Shown: piece after piece, positions 43,101 through 55,688 of the stretch
How the letters are laid out: every line of letters starts with the position of its first letter
How positions within the stretch are numbered: the first letter of the stretch is position 1
From: Theocolax elegans
Lineage: Eukaryota; Arthropoda; Insecta; Hymenoptera; Cerocephalidae
Length of the DNA stretch: 64,000 bases
Direction of reading: 5' to 3'
Assembly: GCA_026168455.1 (NCBI GenBank)
Contig: CM047427.1
Coordinates: forward strand, 86,334,670-86,398,669
Notes under the pieces: model-generated
What the model was told of the DNA's origin: nothing
Databases searched by the model: none
What the model saw: the letters and a program-made list of their open reading frames with translations, nothing else
Translations under genes and position numbers: made by a program

Positions 43101-43786
43101 TTGTGAATGGCTCGAGCCCACTGCGACAATCCTTAAGTACGTTTTAAGCACTGAACCCCCGCGACGACGAGTTCACTTGCGATTCGTTACGGCCACTTCA
43201 GGATTCCACGACTTTTCGTAGTTTTCTTGAATGAATCCCATTCTTCTGCGGTGGTCCTGGCTATTCACGTTTCGCGGTTGCTTCCAGGTTCTAGTAGTAT
43301 TTCTTTTTACGCAGGATAGATGCTCTTTTTTCGTTCACTGTTACTTTCACTCCTTCTGTGACAGTTTTTTTTACGCTTTGTGCCCTGTCCACTGCGATTC
43401 GCAGTTTCAACCAAAACACGGTTTTTTACTTCGGTATTGTTGTCGTGATGTGTTTACTATGCGTGAATAAGAAAACGTTAACTTGTGTACATTTAATTTT
43501 TATCTAATATTTACTACACAATTCGTATTTATTTTAATACAATGTTAAGTAATAATAAAATAAATACTAAAATTTATTGGTAGAGTGAATTATTTTATAA
43601 ATAATTTTTTCGCCTCGACAATTTTATTATAATATATGATTATTTTAAAAATTTTACGTTTATTACATACAATAGAAACGAAATAGTATTTGTATATAAT
43701 ATAACATCTATTTAACTAATAATTATATAAGTATAATGCTTCAATAATTTAAAACACATTTTTATTAACAGTCGTATATTATTATA
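40167..43786. other. Non-coding stretch between duplication 1 and the large AT-rich element
   Basis: GC-richer blocks at about 40440-40960, 41830-42420 and 42780-43450 are separated by AT-rich sequence. Open frames of up to 135 codons occur but have no recognised domain and no supporting splice or start context. Confidence 0.45.
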
Positions 43787-43788
43787 TA

Positions 43789-46128
43789 CACTGAAAAAAA
43801 AATTTACTGAATTCAAAAAAATTTTTTTTGAATTAAGTAAATTATTTCTTTCACTATATTTGAAGAATCCGTTTTGTTAAATTAATAAAATATATTTATT
43901 TGAACAAAATTAATCTATATTAAAAATAAATAAATATTGCGTTGTATTGACCAACATATTTCTTTTAAACAAGCAAATTATTCATTGAATTAAAATCTGC
44001 TATATTAACACACAAGTAAATAATTAGTTATTTGTAACAAATATTTAGTCACTTAAACCAAACAATTTTATTAAACCAACAAAAATTTTTTTCGATCGAA
44101 CAAAATATTTCAATGTTTTATAAAATTGATGTGTCAGAAACAAAGAAATTATTTAATTGTTTTAAATAATTTTTTATTTAACATAAAAAAATGTTATTAT
44201 TTCCTTTGATACTATTTTTGTTTCTTCGATTATGTTCAATGGCCCATTGAATCCAATGTACATTTAATTACATCGAGCATCCTTGAGTTTGTAGTTCTAA
44301 TGCACTTGTTTTCTTAATGTAACGCATCTTCATCTTTTATGTAAATTATCTGTTACTTGAATCTAGTTTTCATACGACGACCGAAACACTGAAATTGAGT
44401 AAATAGTTTATTTAATTGGATGAAATGAAGAGTATTTGATTCTATAACTCTATTTAATTAATGTTTCTTACTTACCTTAATATAGTGCAGCGAATTTTAG
44501 TAAATTATTTCCTTGATTCAAGAAAACGTTTTTTCAATTCGCTTCTCGATTTAATTTTATACTTTTGAAAGTTTCTTTTATATGAACCGATAAAATTTTT
44601 GGCCGCTTGCGGGAAACTTGGAGTCCCCTAGCGGTCGTTGCCGAAATCTCTCTTATTTAAGTAAATGGTTTATTTAACTTGAAGAGCAAAAAAAATTATT
44701 TTAATAACTTTATTTTTTTCAAAAATTGATTGGAATATTTTTACCAAAACCAGTGAACATTCAAATAAATTATTCCATCATTTCAAAACAAAATTTATTT
44801 AATTCAATAAACCAATATTTCTTTGTTTCAATAAAACATTTCTTTATAATTACTTTATTTCGTATGAATTTTATTTTTTCTAATAAAAATACATTTAATA
44901 CAAATAAATTATTACATAGCTTCAAAAAAGTATTTATTTCTTTCAATAAGCGTATGTTTCTTTGTTTTAATAAAATATTTCTTTAAAATTAATTTATTTT
45001 ATCAAAACTTTTTTTTTTAATTACCAATTATAACGGGTACTGTTTAGCGAGTCGGTGCAGGTAGGTCCCTGAATTATTATAAGTTTCATAATATAACATA
45101 TTATTTTAAAGCAACGTAAAACTGAACGCGTTTTATAATTTTCAATTCATTTAGTTACAAAAATTAAAGTAATAAGTACATACCAAATTAAAAACACAAA
45201 TTTTTTTACAATTAAAATATTTAATTATTTATTTCACTCAAATGGAGTGTTGAATTAAAAAAAATATAGTTGAATTAAGTAAATTTATTATTTTAAAACA
45301 AAGATTCCTAATTTAGTTAAAATAAGTATACATTTTATTGAAACAATAAAATATAATTTTAACTTTAGCAAATCCACTTTAAAAAATATTTATTTAATTG
45401 AAAAAAATAATTTTTTAATGTTACTTAATTGTTCAAGTAAAGTTATATCATACTAAACCCATCTTTTAAAATAATTTATTTTTTTGCTTTTATAAAATCA
45501 AACTTCTCAATTGAAATAAAAATAATATTAAGAGAAAAAAAATTATTTATTTAATTTAACAAAATAATTATTTTGTATAATCAAAAAATTTTTATCAACC
45601 CATATAATTTTTTTGAACAAACATTTATTTGAATTAATTTAATATTTGCATTAATTTAATAAGTGAAAGAAACATTAATTTATGTAGTTCATTTCGTTAA
45701 ATTAAAAAATTATTTAATAAATTTAACCAAATATTCTAGCGTTTTGAAGAAATATGTACTTATATGAAAGAAATATCTTCAGTTAAATCCTTTTTTTAAA
45801 TTAATGCAATTTTTTCATTGAACTAAATAAATTAATTGCTTGATTTATGTTTACCATTTTATTGGGTATTTTTAAAACATGGGAAAAAATGGGTTTTTTC
45901 ATTTCAAATAAACGATAAAATAAAATTGAAAAAATATTTTAATGATTCAAGTAAAATTTATTTGATTTAAGTAATAATAAATCAATAAAATTGTGTGCAT
46001 GAAAACAAATAATTAGTTTTATTATTTCAATTAAATTTTATTTATATCAAAAAAATATTTATTTGAATCAAATAAACTGAATTCAAACAAATATATTTTT
46101 TTGATTCAAACAAATTTTTTTTTCTGTG
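43789..46128. mobile_element. Large AT-rich non-autonomous element with inverted ends, about 2.34 kb
   Basis: The left terminus CACTGAAAAAAAAATTT and the right terminus (reverse complement CACAGAAAAAAAAATTT) form a 17-bp inverted repeat with one mismatch. TA directly flanks both ends (43787-43788 and 46129-46130), as in Tc1/mariner-type insertions. The interior is extremely AT-rich and built of degenerate motifs such as TTATTTGAATCAA and TTCTTTGTTTCAATAAAA. One block near 44788 recurs near 44926 at about 140-bp spacing. Two less AT-rich islands (about 44220-44380 and 44600-44650) interrupt it. No transposase frame is visible. Confidence 0.6.
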
Positions 46129-46130
46129 TA

Positions 46131-49100
46131 AGTATATTTTAACTAAATAAATATAAAATATTTCTAGGAATACACTTTATACGAATTACACTTATATTAT
46201 ATTTTATATATTTTTCTTAAGTTTGTTAACAAAGCAATAGTGCTTAATACATTAAACATAAAGAAGCAGTAATAATGCGAATGTGTCGTTATCGCAGCAG
46301 CAGTATCTCGAACGCAACTAGTCATGAAAGTATAATATTACAAATGACACACCAGCACATTATTCAGCACAATATTTTTTGCATGAGTTACTTATTCTTA
46401 CCAAAAACACATGTCCACCGTACTTGTCACAAACGTGACTGAAAACGTAGCACACAAAATAATCGAAAATTCATAGGTTTTGGGTTACTTATCGATGCAG
46501 GTATATGCGTGCGACCTGATTATCTGAGACCCCTGCGGTAATGACCAAACAAACATCTCTAACCGAAGAAAATAGAAGCTCAGACAAGACGCAAACACCA
46601 TTAATCAGCGCCACGATTTTCACGGATTTTCATGCGTCATATATGTCTTATCTCTTTCTCTCTCTCTCGAGATAGAGATTAGATGATCTTCGGGGTGCGT
46701 GAAAATTTACGCCGCACACCCCTCGAGAAACAAAGACGCCTGATACGAAGAGGAGACAATGAAGTATCGATAAACACACCGGTATACTGCAATGTGACTC
46801 ACTTACGACTACACTCATAGTGAGAGCTAGTATATGATAAAGAATATTTTTCCAAAATCGGGTACGGTAACTGCTCGAGTGGGTGTTTTTCTCGAAAACA
46901 ATGGTGTTTTCACCGTTCAACGAGCAGGTAGTCGGATTTACTCGGACGGGTCAGTGCGAGGAGATTAGGGTCCTCAATGACGGCGTCATAGATAATTGAG
47001 TGAATCAGTTACAGTTGTGACTAAAGCACTCGTTCTTTTCATTGTGGATGTTTATAAACAGACTTGCTAGTACCTTTTTTTAACTCGAGAAAATATTTTT
47101 ATTTTATTTATTTATTTTGTTTCGGACGAATTATTGTCTTTATGTTAAATAAATAATTATTTACCCATAGTTATATAATCGTACAAAACGTAATGTTGTT
47201 TTTTTACTAATTTCGTTGTAAACACTTCCTAGAAATCTGTCGAGTGAGACTAACGAGGCTTTGAAAAACAAAACTATTATCCATCATAACTTTAAGAAAA
47301 CACTGAAAAACTTTCTCCTGCTCTATAATGATTATGCAAATCGCATAATTCTATTTTCATTGTTCACGAGCGACGTTTACATCGCGAGTACAAACGACGC
47401 AGATTGCAGATTTAATATGCGAACGCAACATAATATTGTATATGAATTACATTAATATCTTAATTAAATAAATTCACCTCGAAGTACGGTAAAGTGATTC
47501 TTTACAACAACCTTTTCCATCTCAACGAGACATCTCGGGGGTTCACAATAGCGCCAAAAAAATTCCACGGCAACCACCGCTATTCAACCTCTTTGACAAA
47601 GAAAAGTATAAATATACATTGACTCCTTCTCGATTTAACCGCGAGAGTCAAGAAAAGGCGCATTGTAACACAAGTCTCTTTACCGGAGAGAAAAAAAAAT
47701 TATTCTTCCTTCCTCGCGATGCATCTCGATATCGATCGACCGAGCTTACCTCTCAACCGGCTGCTTCTCGCGCACACATGTCCGAGGTAGAAAAAAAAAA
47801 AAAAAGAAATGGGTCCAGGGCGAAAACTAGTCTCGGTGGGGCCTGACGCATATGGTGCGTATAATACAACCCGGGCGGTAAATGCCAGGTGTTTCTAAAG
47901 GTGAACCATAAGCGCGCGCCCTCCCCCCCCCCCCCTCTTCGTTTGAAGAAAAAAAAATAAAATAAAATAAACCAGCTTCCTCCCAACACGCAGCTACCGA
48001 CGGGTCTCGTTTTCCCTAATAATTATACAGATTTATTCGACCCGACGACTGAATTACACGCCGAGCTCGAATCATCTTCTCGCGCCTTGTTTTCGGCGTT
48101 AGAATACGGTTTGAAAATTAGCGAGGGCATCGATTGAGTGAGTCATGCTTGGGTGAAGAAGAGGTTGCTCTTTTCTTTGCCTCGTTCCGAGTCTTTAATT
48201 TGTGTTGCGGATACTTTTTTTTTTTTTGAAGCACGGAAGCTGACGATTATCAGTTATATACCACTGGACATCCTAGCACCTTTACGTAATTATAATCTGA
48301 TATTGAATAAGGATGCGTTTGATTATTAAAGTTGTAAATTACACGGTTTAGGTATATAACACCGTGGATTCTTTGAAAATCAACTGGAACGTGATAATTA
48401 TAAGCGTTTGTCGAGTGTCGGCACGTTCATCTCGAACAAGGGTGTAATTTAACCTGTTAATTATTTAATAAATTATTGGATGCGAAAATTAATAAATCGA
48501 TTAACGTGGATCAAATAGAAAAATCAAGTGCGAAATCTATTAACATTTTAATAAAATCAATCAATTACATCATATATTAACTATACCATTTGAATTTAAA
48601 AATATCGTAGTTAATTTTTAAAAATTACTATCAATTTATACAAATATAGTCGACAATATTATTTGAAAGATCAACCAGTAGAATAATTTCATTATTTTGC
48701 TATAATAATTTAAATTTGCTATAATAATTTGAATAAAATATTATTTAATATTGCAGAATGTTTCTATACAATTCAACACGAAGGAGTTATAACATTGTGT
48801 ATAAAAAACGTGAAGCCTAAAGTATTCACGTGTAACCATCCGAAAATACGTGAACATTTGAGCTTTGCTCATCTTTCGTAATTTGTTTGTTTCTATGCGA
48901 TAAAAAAGGAGGCACCAGGTCGAGCGAAAGCTAACGACATTTGGCATAATTTAAAACTGTACCTTTGGTGGTTAGGGATCGTCCTGAAAAAGTTAGAGGG
49001 AAAACTGGGAGTAAAAAAGCAAGTGAACCCTAAAAGGGACAATTGTTGGACGAATATACGGCAGGGACAACCCAACGTTTATGCATATACATTTTGGTAG

Positions 49101-50800
49101 CTTATACCCCAATGCAGGTCGATGATTAGCATTCAAAAAATTATTTTTAATGAAGAGAAAGCAAGAATGCTGAACACTTTTTTATACGTGAATTTATTTT
49201 GGTGCCGCTTTGGTGAATAAATTTCAGTACGTATAATGAGATTAACGGGTTATGCATGGGTATTTAGATTTTTGTATTTAAAATTAAAATATATATATAT
49301 GCAGTATTAGTAAATGCATAAATATGTATATAAATTTATTTTTCAACCGTTTTAAAAGCAAACAAATGCAACAAAATGGCAATAGATGTTATATCTTTTG
49401 AGTGATATTTTAATCCTAAAGCTATAACAACATAAAGTTTGAAAAAATGTTACGAAGTTAGTTGAACGCCTCGTGTCAATTTGTAAAGCGAAGAGGGGAA
49501 AGCATCAAGAAAGCTTGGAACTTCCTACACGAGGGAACAATCGCAAAGACTGGGAATCCAAGGCTCTTGTGGTAAACAAGCGCGTCGAACAATTCGAAAG
49601 TCGATCGGCACACTCACACGTGCAAATCTCGCATAATCGATCGCGAGAGAGAGCGAGAGCGAGGGGAACCGCCTTTATACTTATTACGCAAAGCGCATTG
49701 GCGACAGCGCTGCAATTGCAAGGTTATTCCCTCAAAAATATTATATCCTTCTCCGCAGCAGCAGCAGCAGCAACAGTCACTCGCTCGCTTCTCCCTCCTT
49801 CTTACGAGGCGCCGGCGAGTCGCGTGCGGCTCGCCCTACGCCGCGAACTGGACACGCGCCGAGTCGAGTGAGCGCGCGAATCTCTCGCGACAGTTAGCCT
49901 AATGCAGCCGTTCACCCGGACAACTCCCTTCGCAGCATCAATTGCCTCTTTATCCAGTTATGTATCGAAAAGGATTCTAACGCTTACATAGATCTATAAA
50001 CTTTACTCTTTAACTACTATTTCCTTTGCTCAACAGACAATATTTTCCCTACGTTATTGTTAATCTATGGAAATATTCAAAATAAGATTGTGTAAATTGA
50101 AATTTTATATTTAATTTACTATCTTTTAGTAGCTTTTTCTATATTTTTATTCATTATATATCTTTGGATATTATAATACGCTGGATTTTAAAAATATTTG
50201 GAACTAAATTGGCTTGGTTTACTAAAGACGTGTAAGAAAAGAAAAAGGAAAACTATTTTTTTCATAATTATATATATAAAACAAAACAGTCATTTAATTT
50301 ATAAACTTATAAGTTATATATCTAAGAAATCTATAAACAATAAATATAAAAAGGAAAAAAGGTATATAGTCGATTATTGTGAACAGTCATAGAGTTAGAA
50401 AAAATCTAAATACATTTTCGTATACATAACTTTAACTGCGCTGTAAAACGGTTTATAACGTCACTCTTCAACGAATAAATTTTAACCGCGTTAAAAAACC
50501 TCCACTCAGTCTATAAAACGCAGATACTCCTAGCCATTCTAAGAAAATGCAAGGGAAGGGCGCCACCCTCTTCAAGAAAAAGGTATTCGTACCGTTTTTT
50601 TGGCACGCGTCGCATATATACACAACATCGGAATGTCGACGCGAAAAATTGATCATTGCGCGCATCGCATTGAGAGAACGAAAGTATTCGAGAAGAATAA
50701 AGAGAGGGAGAGAGGGATAAAGGAAGGGAGAGAGAGGGAAAGGAAGATAATGAAAAACGTAGCGACTACGGTGAATCTAAGCGCGCACGTGCGCGTATGG
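46131..50800. other. Non-coding stretch upstream of duplication 2
   Basis: CpG-richer blocks near 46580-46980, 47520-48160 and 49540-49920, a poly-C run at 47923-47935 and AT-rich sequence between. This is the proximal upstream region of the zinc-finger gene and a likely place for its enhancers, by position only. Confidence 0.45.
49755..49776. repeat. Short CAG trinucleotide run
   Basis: Five or six GCA units and a CAACAG end, inside a GC-rich block (about 49540-49920). The surrounding open frame has no ATG at its beginning and no recognisable domain. Confidence 0.8.
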
Positions 50801-51082
50801 GTTCGAGCACGCGTGGGCGATGCTGTGGCACGCGACACGACCGTTACGTTTGAAACGCTCGGGCCACCGGAAAAAGGTGGAGTGGGGGATGTATCCCCAG
50901 TAATGGTGGGGGACCCTTTTGTCGATGCTTTCACGCACGCACACATGCCTCGAGTTTAACTCCGTTGAGTGTGTACCTACTTTTAATACAAAAAGATGCG
51001 GCTCCTCCGGCGTACAGCTTGCTTTTCTTTTGTACCCGAGCTTTCAATTCTAATGCACGGCTGCTCGTAAACATTTTTTCCG

Positions 51083-51084
51083 AG

Positions 51085-51115
<31 letters not shown>

Positions 51116-51125
51116 TCTTTCTCTC
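51083..51125. repeat. (TC)n tract upstream of the duplicated promoter
   Basis: CT-rich tract about 1.3 kb upstream of the copy-1 TATA box. The counterpart at about 54367-54405 is 2 bp shorter. On the minus strand it is GAGA, a possible GAGA-factor platform. Confidence 0.85.
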
Positions 51126-52285
51126 TTCTCTCCATTTTTTTATTTTCCTTGAATGAAATAATGAATTACGGACTTCTGTACGACATCATTGTCAGTTTTT
51201 CACGTAAATTTAGTAGTGTCCGTATGCAGTTGCGTTGTCAACTGGTGTGAAGTTGTTGTTTACTGATCAATTGTACTGGAACTCAACTGACACAACACAA
51301 TTTTATAGTCGATTCTAGTTTAAATAAATGCCATTCTAATTAATAGATCACCAATTAATGGTGGCTGATCCCAATAACAAATTTTATTTGTTCGGCACGT
51401 GAAACATTGCTTTCTTATAAATTATTTTTACTTGGTATGGGTTCTTAAAAAATAAAATTATTTATAAAGCTTTTAATAAATCAACGATAATGTATAGAAT
51501 AAGAATGTTATTGTGATTGAAAAATATAATATATACAATAACTTTATATTAAATTAAGTTAAGAAAATTTAAATAATCATGAACATATTCAATTTTATCA
51601 TTTTTAGAAATTTTATATCCTTTGATAGGTAATTTATTATATTAGATTACAAGTCATATTTTTAATTACGAGGTATCAAAATTTAAATAACACGTATCGT
51701 TACTTCGTAAGTTAATTTCTTTTAATGAGCTAATAATTTTGTATAGAATGCGTAACAAGTAATAATTTGTATATTGTAAATTATTTACATATTAAAATAA
51801 TTAACATCGATTATTATAATTACTAATATTATTTATGATGTTTGTATGAATCCTGTTAATAACTTTTCCCATAAGACAGATTTTTCTCTACAATGCTTAT
51901 ACGAATGTTGAATAATAATAATATTAATAATAAAAATAAACAATGGAAAAGTGTGGCGAAAATAAAAAGAAATAACGAAAATGAGAAGACACGATGGTAA
52001 ATTCCCGAGGTGTAGGACGATAAAGCGCAATCCAGCAAATGAGCAGGCGAGTCCCGCAATCATCCCATTAAAGACTCGATTGGAAAGCCTATGTGTTAGG
52101 TACGTCCGAAACACCAGCCCCCAATAGAGAGACCAAAACAGCGTATAAGACGCAGGGTATCCCGGAAGGTAGTAGTCTACCCTCCCGAAGTCCAGAGGGG
52201 AGAAAATCGAGAGTCTCCGGGGCATCTGCCGCACGGCCGCGCCCGCTCGAGCGGTGGGGAGCCTCGAGCAGATGGGCGAGCGGTG

Positions 52286-52474
52286 ATTGGTCGAGGGGCC
52301 GCGAACGCGCCGTCCCCCATTGGCAGGGGAGCGCGGGGCCCGCGGACCTGCATTGGCCCGGCAGCACGTGCGAGCCACCTGCGGCGCGTCGAGGCGGGGG
52401 TATGGTTATAAAAGCTCGAGCGACACCCACCTCACGCTCAGAGACCGGCTCACAGCCGACGCAGCCAGACCTAC
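52286..52474 (+). promoter_or_regulatory. Duplicated promoter of the truncated copy
   Basis: This carries the same elements as the intact promoter: ATTGG at 52286, 52319 and 52352 (33-bp spacing), CACGTG at 52365, CACCTG at 52376, TATAAAA at 52407-52413, and an initiator A at 52440 with AGACC at +28. No damage to a motif is visible. If the duplication is real, this promoter should be active and could drive a hybrid transcript reaching the intact exon 2 downstream. Confidence 0.5.
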
Positions 52475-52645
52475 CCGTTTCCCCTTGTATTTGATCCTCC
52501 GTGCCACATACGCGTGTGTGTACTCACTTCGATGTGGGACTATTGACGACAGTGTTTTATCAACGAGAGTGTAGTGTCCGACTTTACGCGACGCTCAGTG
52601 CTGTGTTGAGTTTCGCATTCGACAATCATCGCAATATCGTACAAG

Positions 52646-54186
52646 ATGCTCGTCGACGAGATGCCACGCAGCTTCGTCAAGAAGAACAATAGCTACAGCC
52701 ATTGCCCGTTGAAGAAACGGCCGGTGAACGTAATGCTCGCCGAGGACGTGCCCAAGACCGAGATTAAAGGTAAGGATCGATTGCTGACACTGCCTTGACA
52801 CGATTATTCACTTCCTCGCTTTGACTTTTCCGGTTTTACGATCGCTTTGAATCCTTCATTTTTTTCGTTCAACATTGAAAAATCGAGACATTCACTTAAA
52901 TTTACTTGGATAATTTCAATTTGGTTTAATTCGCCTGAACACTTGATGTATAGAAGTATAAATTTTTATAGTTTTATTATTTTCCAAAATTATTACGTTC
53001 CAATCGAGTGAATTAGTTGACTATCCCAAAAAATCTTAAAAACATGAAGAATCAAACGACTAAGGAAAACTTTATTTGTTTTTACAGAAGAATTTATCGA
53101 GATCGTGGACGAGGTCTCAGATCCAGCAGAACCAGAAAACTTGAGCACGAAACCGGAAGATCTTAGCCGATCGGCGCCAAAACGTTCGCGATCGCCATCC
53201 CCGGTTCAAGCTCCAGTAGTTCATTACCCAGTAATAAAACGATCACCATCACCAGTGGTGACTCGTTCGCCTTCGCCGATCATCCACCACCCGTACCACC
53301 CTCATCATGCGATCACGCCTCCAGCAGCGGTCGCTCCGGTCCACCCGGTAGCGAAGAAGGCCCGAGTCGAAGTTATCCAGCACGACAGCTCGCATTTAAA
53401 CCTGGCCTGGAGCCGCTTAATTTAAACGGTCCTGTCGATCCCCTCGCTCATTACGCAACTCCAGCCTGGACTCGCGCAGCACCGATATATCCTGGATACA
53501 TGCCGTACCATCCAACGGCATACCGATACCACGCGGACTTGTATCCGTCGTACCCAGTGCCAGCTTACCCGTCACCGGAACATCAATCGGTGTCTCCGTC
53601 GCCGCCTCACGCAGCTCTCACCTGCCAAACGATCCAGCGACCGATCGCGAGGAGTTACGCGAGTCATTGGGCCAGTCCCGATCATTGCGGACTCTCGCCC
53701 ACGAGTTCCCTTGGATCGGCGTCGATGAGGTCACCGCCACCCGTCACTCCCGAAGATCTCTCTTCGCCAGGAAGCGACAGCGGAAGATCATCGGCGGGCA
53801 GCACCTCCGCAGGCTCGGTCAAGTTAGAGAAGAGCCCAGCTACCTCGAGCTCGTCGACTGGTTCGACGTCGCCGAGGTACCAGTGCCCCGACTGTGCCAA
53901 GTCTTACTCTACCTACTCGGGTCTCTCTAAGCACCAGCAATTCCATTGCGCTGCCGCGGAAGGACAGACCAAGAAGACCTTCACATGCAAATTCTGCGAG
54001 AAGGTTTACCTTACCTTGGGTGCCCTGAAAATGCACATCAGGACCCATACGTTGCCGTGCAAGTGTCACCTGTGCGGTAAAGCGTTCGAGCACGCGTGGG
54101 CGATGCTGTGGCACGCGACACGACCGTTACGTTTGAAACGCTCGGGCCACCGGAAAAAGGTGGAGTGGGGGATGTATCCCCAGTAA
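52646..54186 (+). pseudogene. Truncated, frameshifted duplicate of the snail-family gene
   Basis: Exon 1 (52646-52769), the intron (52770-53087) and exon 2 from 53088 match the intact gene nearly base for base. Two lesions break it. One T is missing from the T run at 53395-53397 (TTT here, TTTT at 56677-56680 in the intact copy), so translation would stop at 53425 after about 153 aa, keeping the SNAG-like and first two CtBP motifs but no finger. At 54084-54087 the frame meets the duplication junction inside finger 3, just after CHLCGKAF, and continues into upstream flanking sequence as a foreign tail of about 32 residues ending at 54186. The histidines of finger 3 and all of fingers 4 and 5 are absent. 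It has no 3'UTR of its own. If the frameshift and junction are assembly errors, this locus does not exist as a separate gene. Confidence 0.85.
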
Positions 54187-55567
54187 TGGTGGGGGACCCT
54201 TTTGTCGATGCTTTCACGCACGCACACATGCCTCGAGTTTAACTCCGTTGAGTGTGTACCTACTTTTAATACAAAAAGATGCGGCTCCTCCGGCGTACAG
54301 CTTGCTTTTCTTTTGTACCCGAGCTTTCAATTCTAATGCACGGCTGCTCGTAAACATTTTTTCCGAGTCTCTCGCTCTCTCTCTCTCTCTCTCTCTTCTT
54401 TCTCTCTTCTCTCCATTTTTTTATTTTCCTTGAATGAAATAATGAATTACGGACTTCTGTACGACATCATTGTCAGTTTTTCACGTAAATTTAGTAGTGT
54501 CCGTATGCAGTTGCGTTGTCAACTGGTGTGAAGTTGTTGTTTACTGATCAATTGTACTGGAACTCAACTGACACAACACAATTTTATAGTCGATTCTAGT
54601 TTAAATAAATGCCATTCTAATTAATAGATCACCAATTAATGGTGGCTGATCCCAATAACAAATTTTATTTGTTCGGCACGTGAAACATTGCTTTCTTATA
54701 AATTATTTTTACTTGGTATGGGTTCTTAAAAAATAAAATTATTTATAAAGCTTTTAATAAATCAACGATAATGTATAGAATAAGAATGTTATTGTGATTG
54801 AAAAATATAATATATACAATAACTTTATATTAAATTAAGTTAAGAAAATTTAAATAATCATGAACATATTCAATTTTATCATTTTTAGAAATTTTATATC
54901 CTTTGATAGGTAATTTATTATATTAGATTACAAGTCATATTTTTAATTACGAGGTATCAAAATTTAAATAACACGTATCGTTACTTCGTAAGTTAATTTC
55001 TTTTAATGAGCTAATAATTTTGTATAGAATGCGTAACAAGTAATAATTTGTATATTGTAAATTATTTACATATTAAAATAATTAACATCGATTATTATAA
55101 TTACTAATATTTATTTATGATGTTTGTATGAATCCTGTTAATAACTTTTCCCATAAGACAGATTTTTCTCTACAATGCTTATACGAATGTTGAATAATAA
55201 TAATATTAATAATAAAAATAAACAATGGAAAAGTGTGGCGAAAATAAAAAGAAATAACGAAAATGAGAAGACACGATGGTAAATTCCCGAGGTGTAGGAC
55301 GATAAAGCGCAATCCAGCAAATGAGCAGGCGAGTCCCGCAATCATCCCATTAAAGACTCGATTGGAAAGCCTATGTGTTAGGTACGTCCGAAACACCAGC
55401 CCCCAATAGAGAGACCAAAACAGCGTATAAGACGCAGGGTATCCCGGAAGGTAGTAGTCTACCCTCCCGAAGTCCAGAGGGGAGAAAATCGAGAGTCTCC
55501 GGGGCATCTGCCGCACGGCCGCGCCCGCTCGAGCGGTGGGGAGCCTCGAGCAGATGGGCGAGCGGTG

Positions 55568-55638
55568 ATTGGTCGAGGGGCCGCGAACGCGCCGTCCCCC
55601 ATTGGCAGGGGAGCGCGGGGCCCGCGGACCTGCATTGG
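55568..55638 (-). promoter_or_regulatory. Array of three inverted CCAAT boxes at exact 33-bp spacing
   Basis: ATTGG (CCAAT on the minus strand) occurs at 55568-55572, 55601-55605 and 55634-55638, so starts are exactly 33 bp apart, about three helical turns. All have the same orientation and lie roughly 155 to 85 bp upstream of the predicted start site. CCAAT is the NF-Y binding core, and evenly phased multiple CCAAT boxes are known from cell-cycle promoters. NF-Y binding here is inferred. The array is repeated in the upstream duplicate at 52286, 52319 and 52352. Confidence 0.6.
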
Positions 55639-55646
55639 CCCGGCAG

Positions 55647-55663
55647 CACGTGCGAGCCACCTG
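55647..55663 (+). promoter_or_regulatory. E-box pair (CACGTG and CACCTG) in the proximal promoter
   Basis: CACGTG at 55647-55652 is a palindromic bHLH-type E-box. CACCTG at 55658-55663 is the reverse complement of CAGGTG, the core site bound by Snail-family zinc fingers. The pair lies between the CCAAT array and the TATA box, so autorepression of this gene is plausible but inferred. The duplicate pair is at 52365-52370 and 52376-52381. Confidence 0.5.
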
Positions 55664-55688
55664 CGGCGCGTCGAGGCGGGGGTATGGT

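Larger units (their letters stand above)
50801..54083. repeat. Tandem direct duplication 2, left unit (3283 bp)
   Basis: The unit starts at GTTC (50801-50804) and ends where the same GTTC recurs at 54084. It covers about 1.6 kb of upstream flank, the whole promoter, exon 1, the intron and exon 2 up to the middle of finger 3. Differences from the right unit that I could find are all length changes: a T near 51830, 2 bp in the TC tract near 51090-51114, a C near 52482, a T near 52978 and the T at 53395. Net length change is zero, which agrees with equal unit lengths. Confidence 0.95.

Noticed and set aside
49473..49871. 132-codon frame with a poly-Ala run from CAG-type repeats
   Set aside because: It begins at GTG, has no domain, and the Ala run comes from a simple repeat.
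51833..52378. 181-codon minus-strand frame across the promoter (repeated at 55115-55660)
   Set aside because: It runs antisense over the CCAAT array and into AT-rich sequence. Its composition simply follows base content and no domain is visible.
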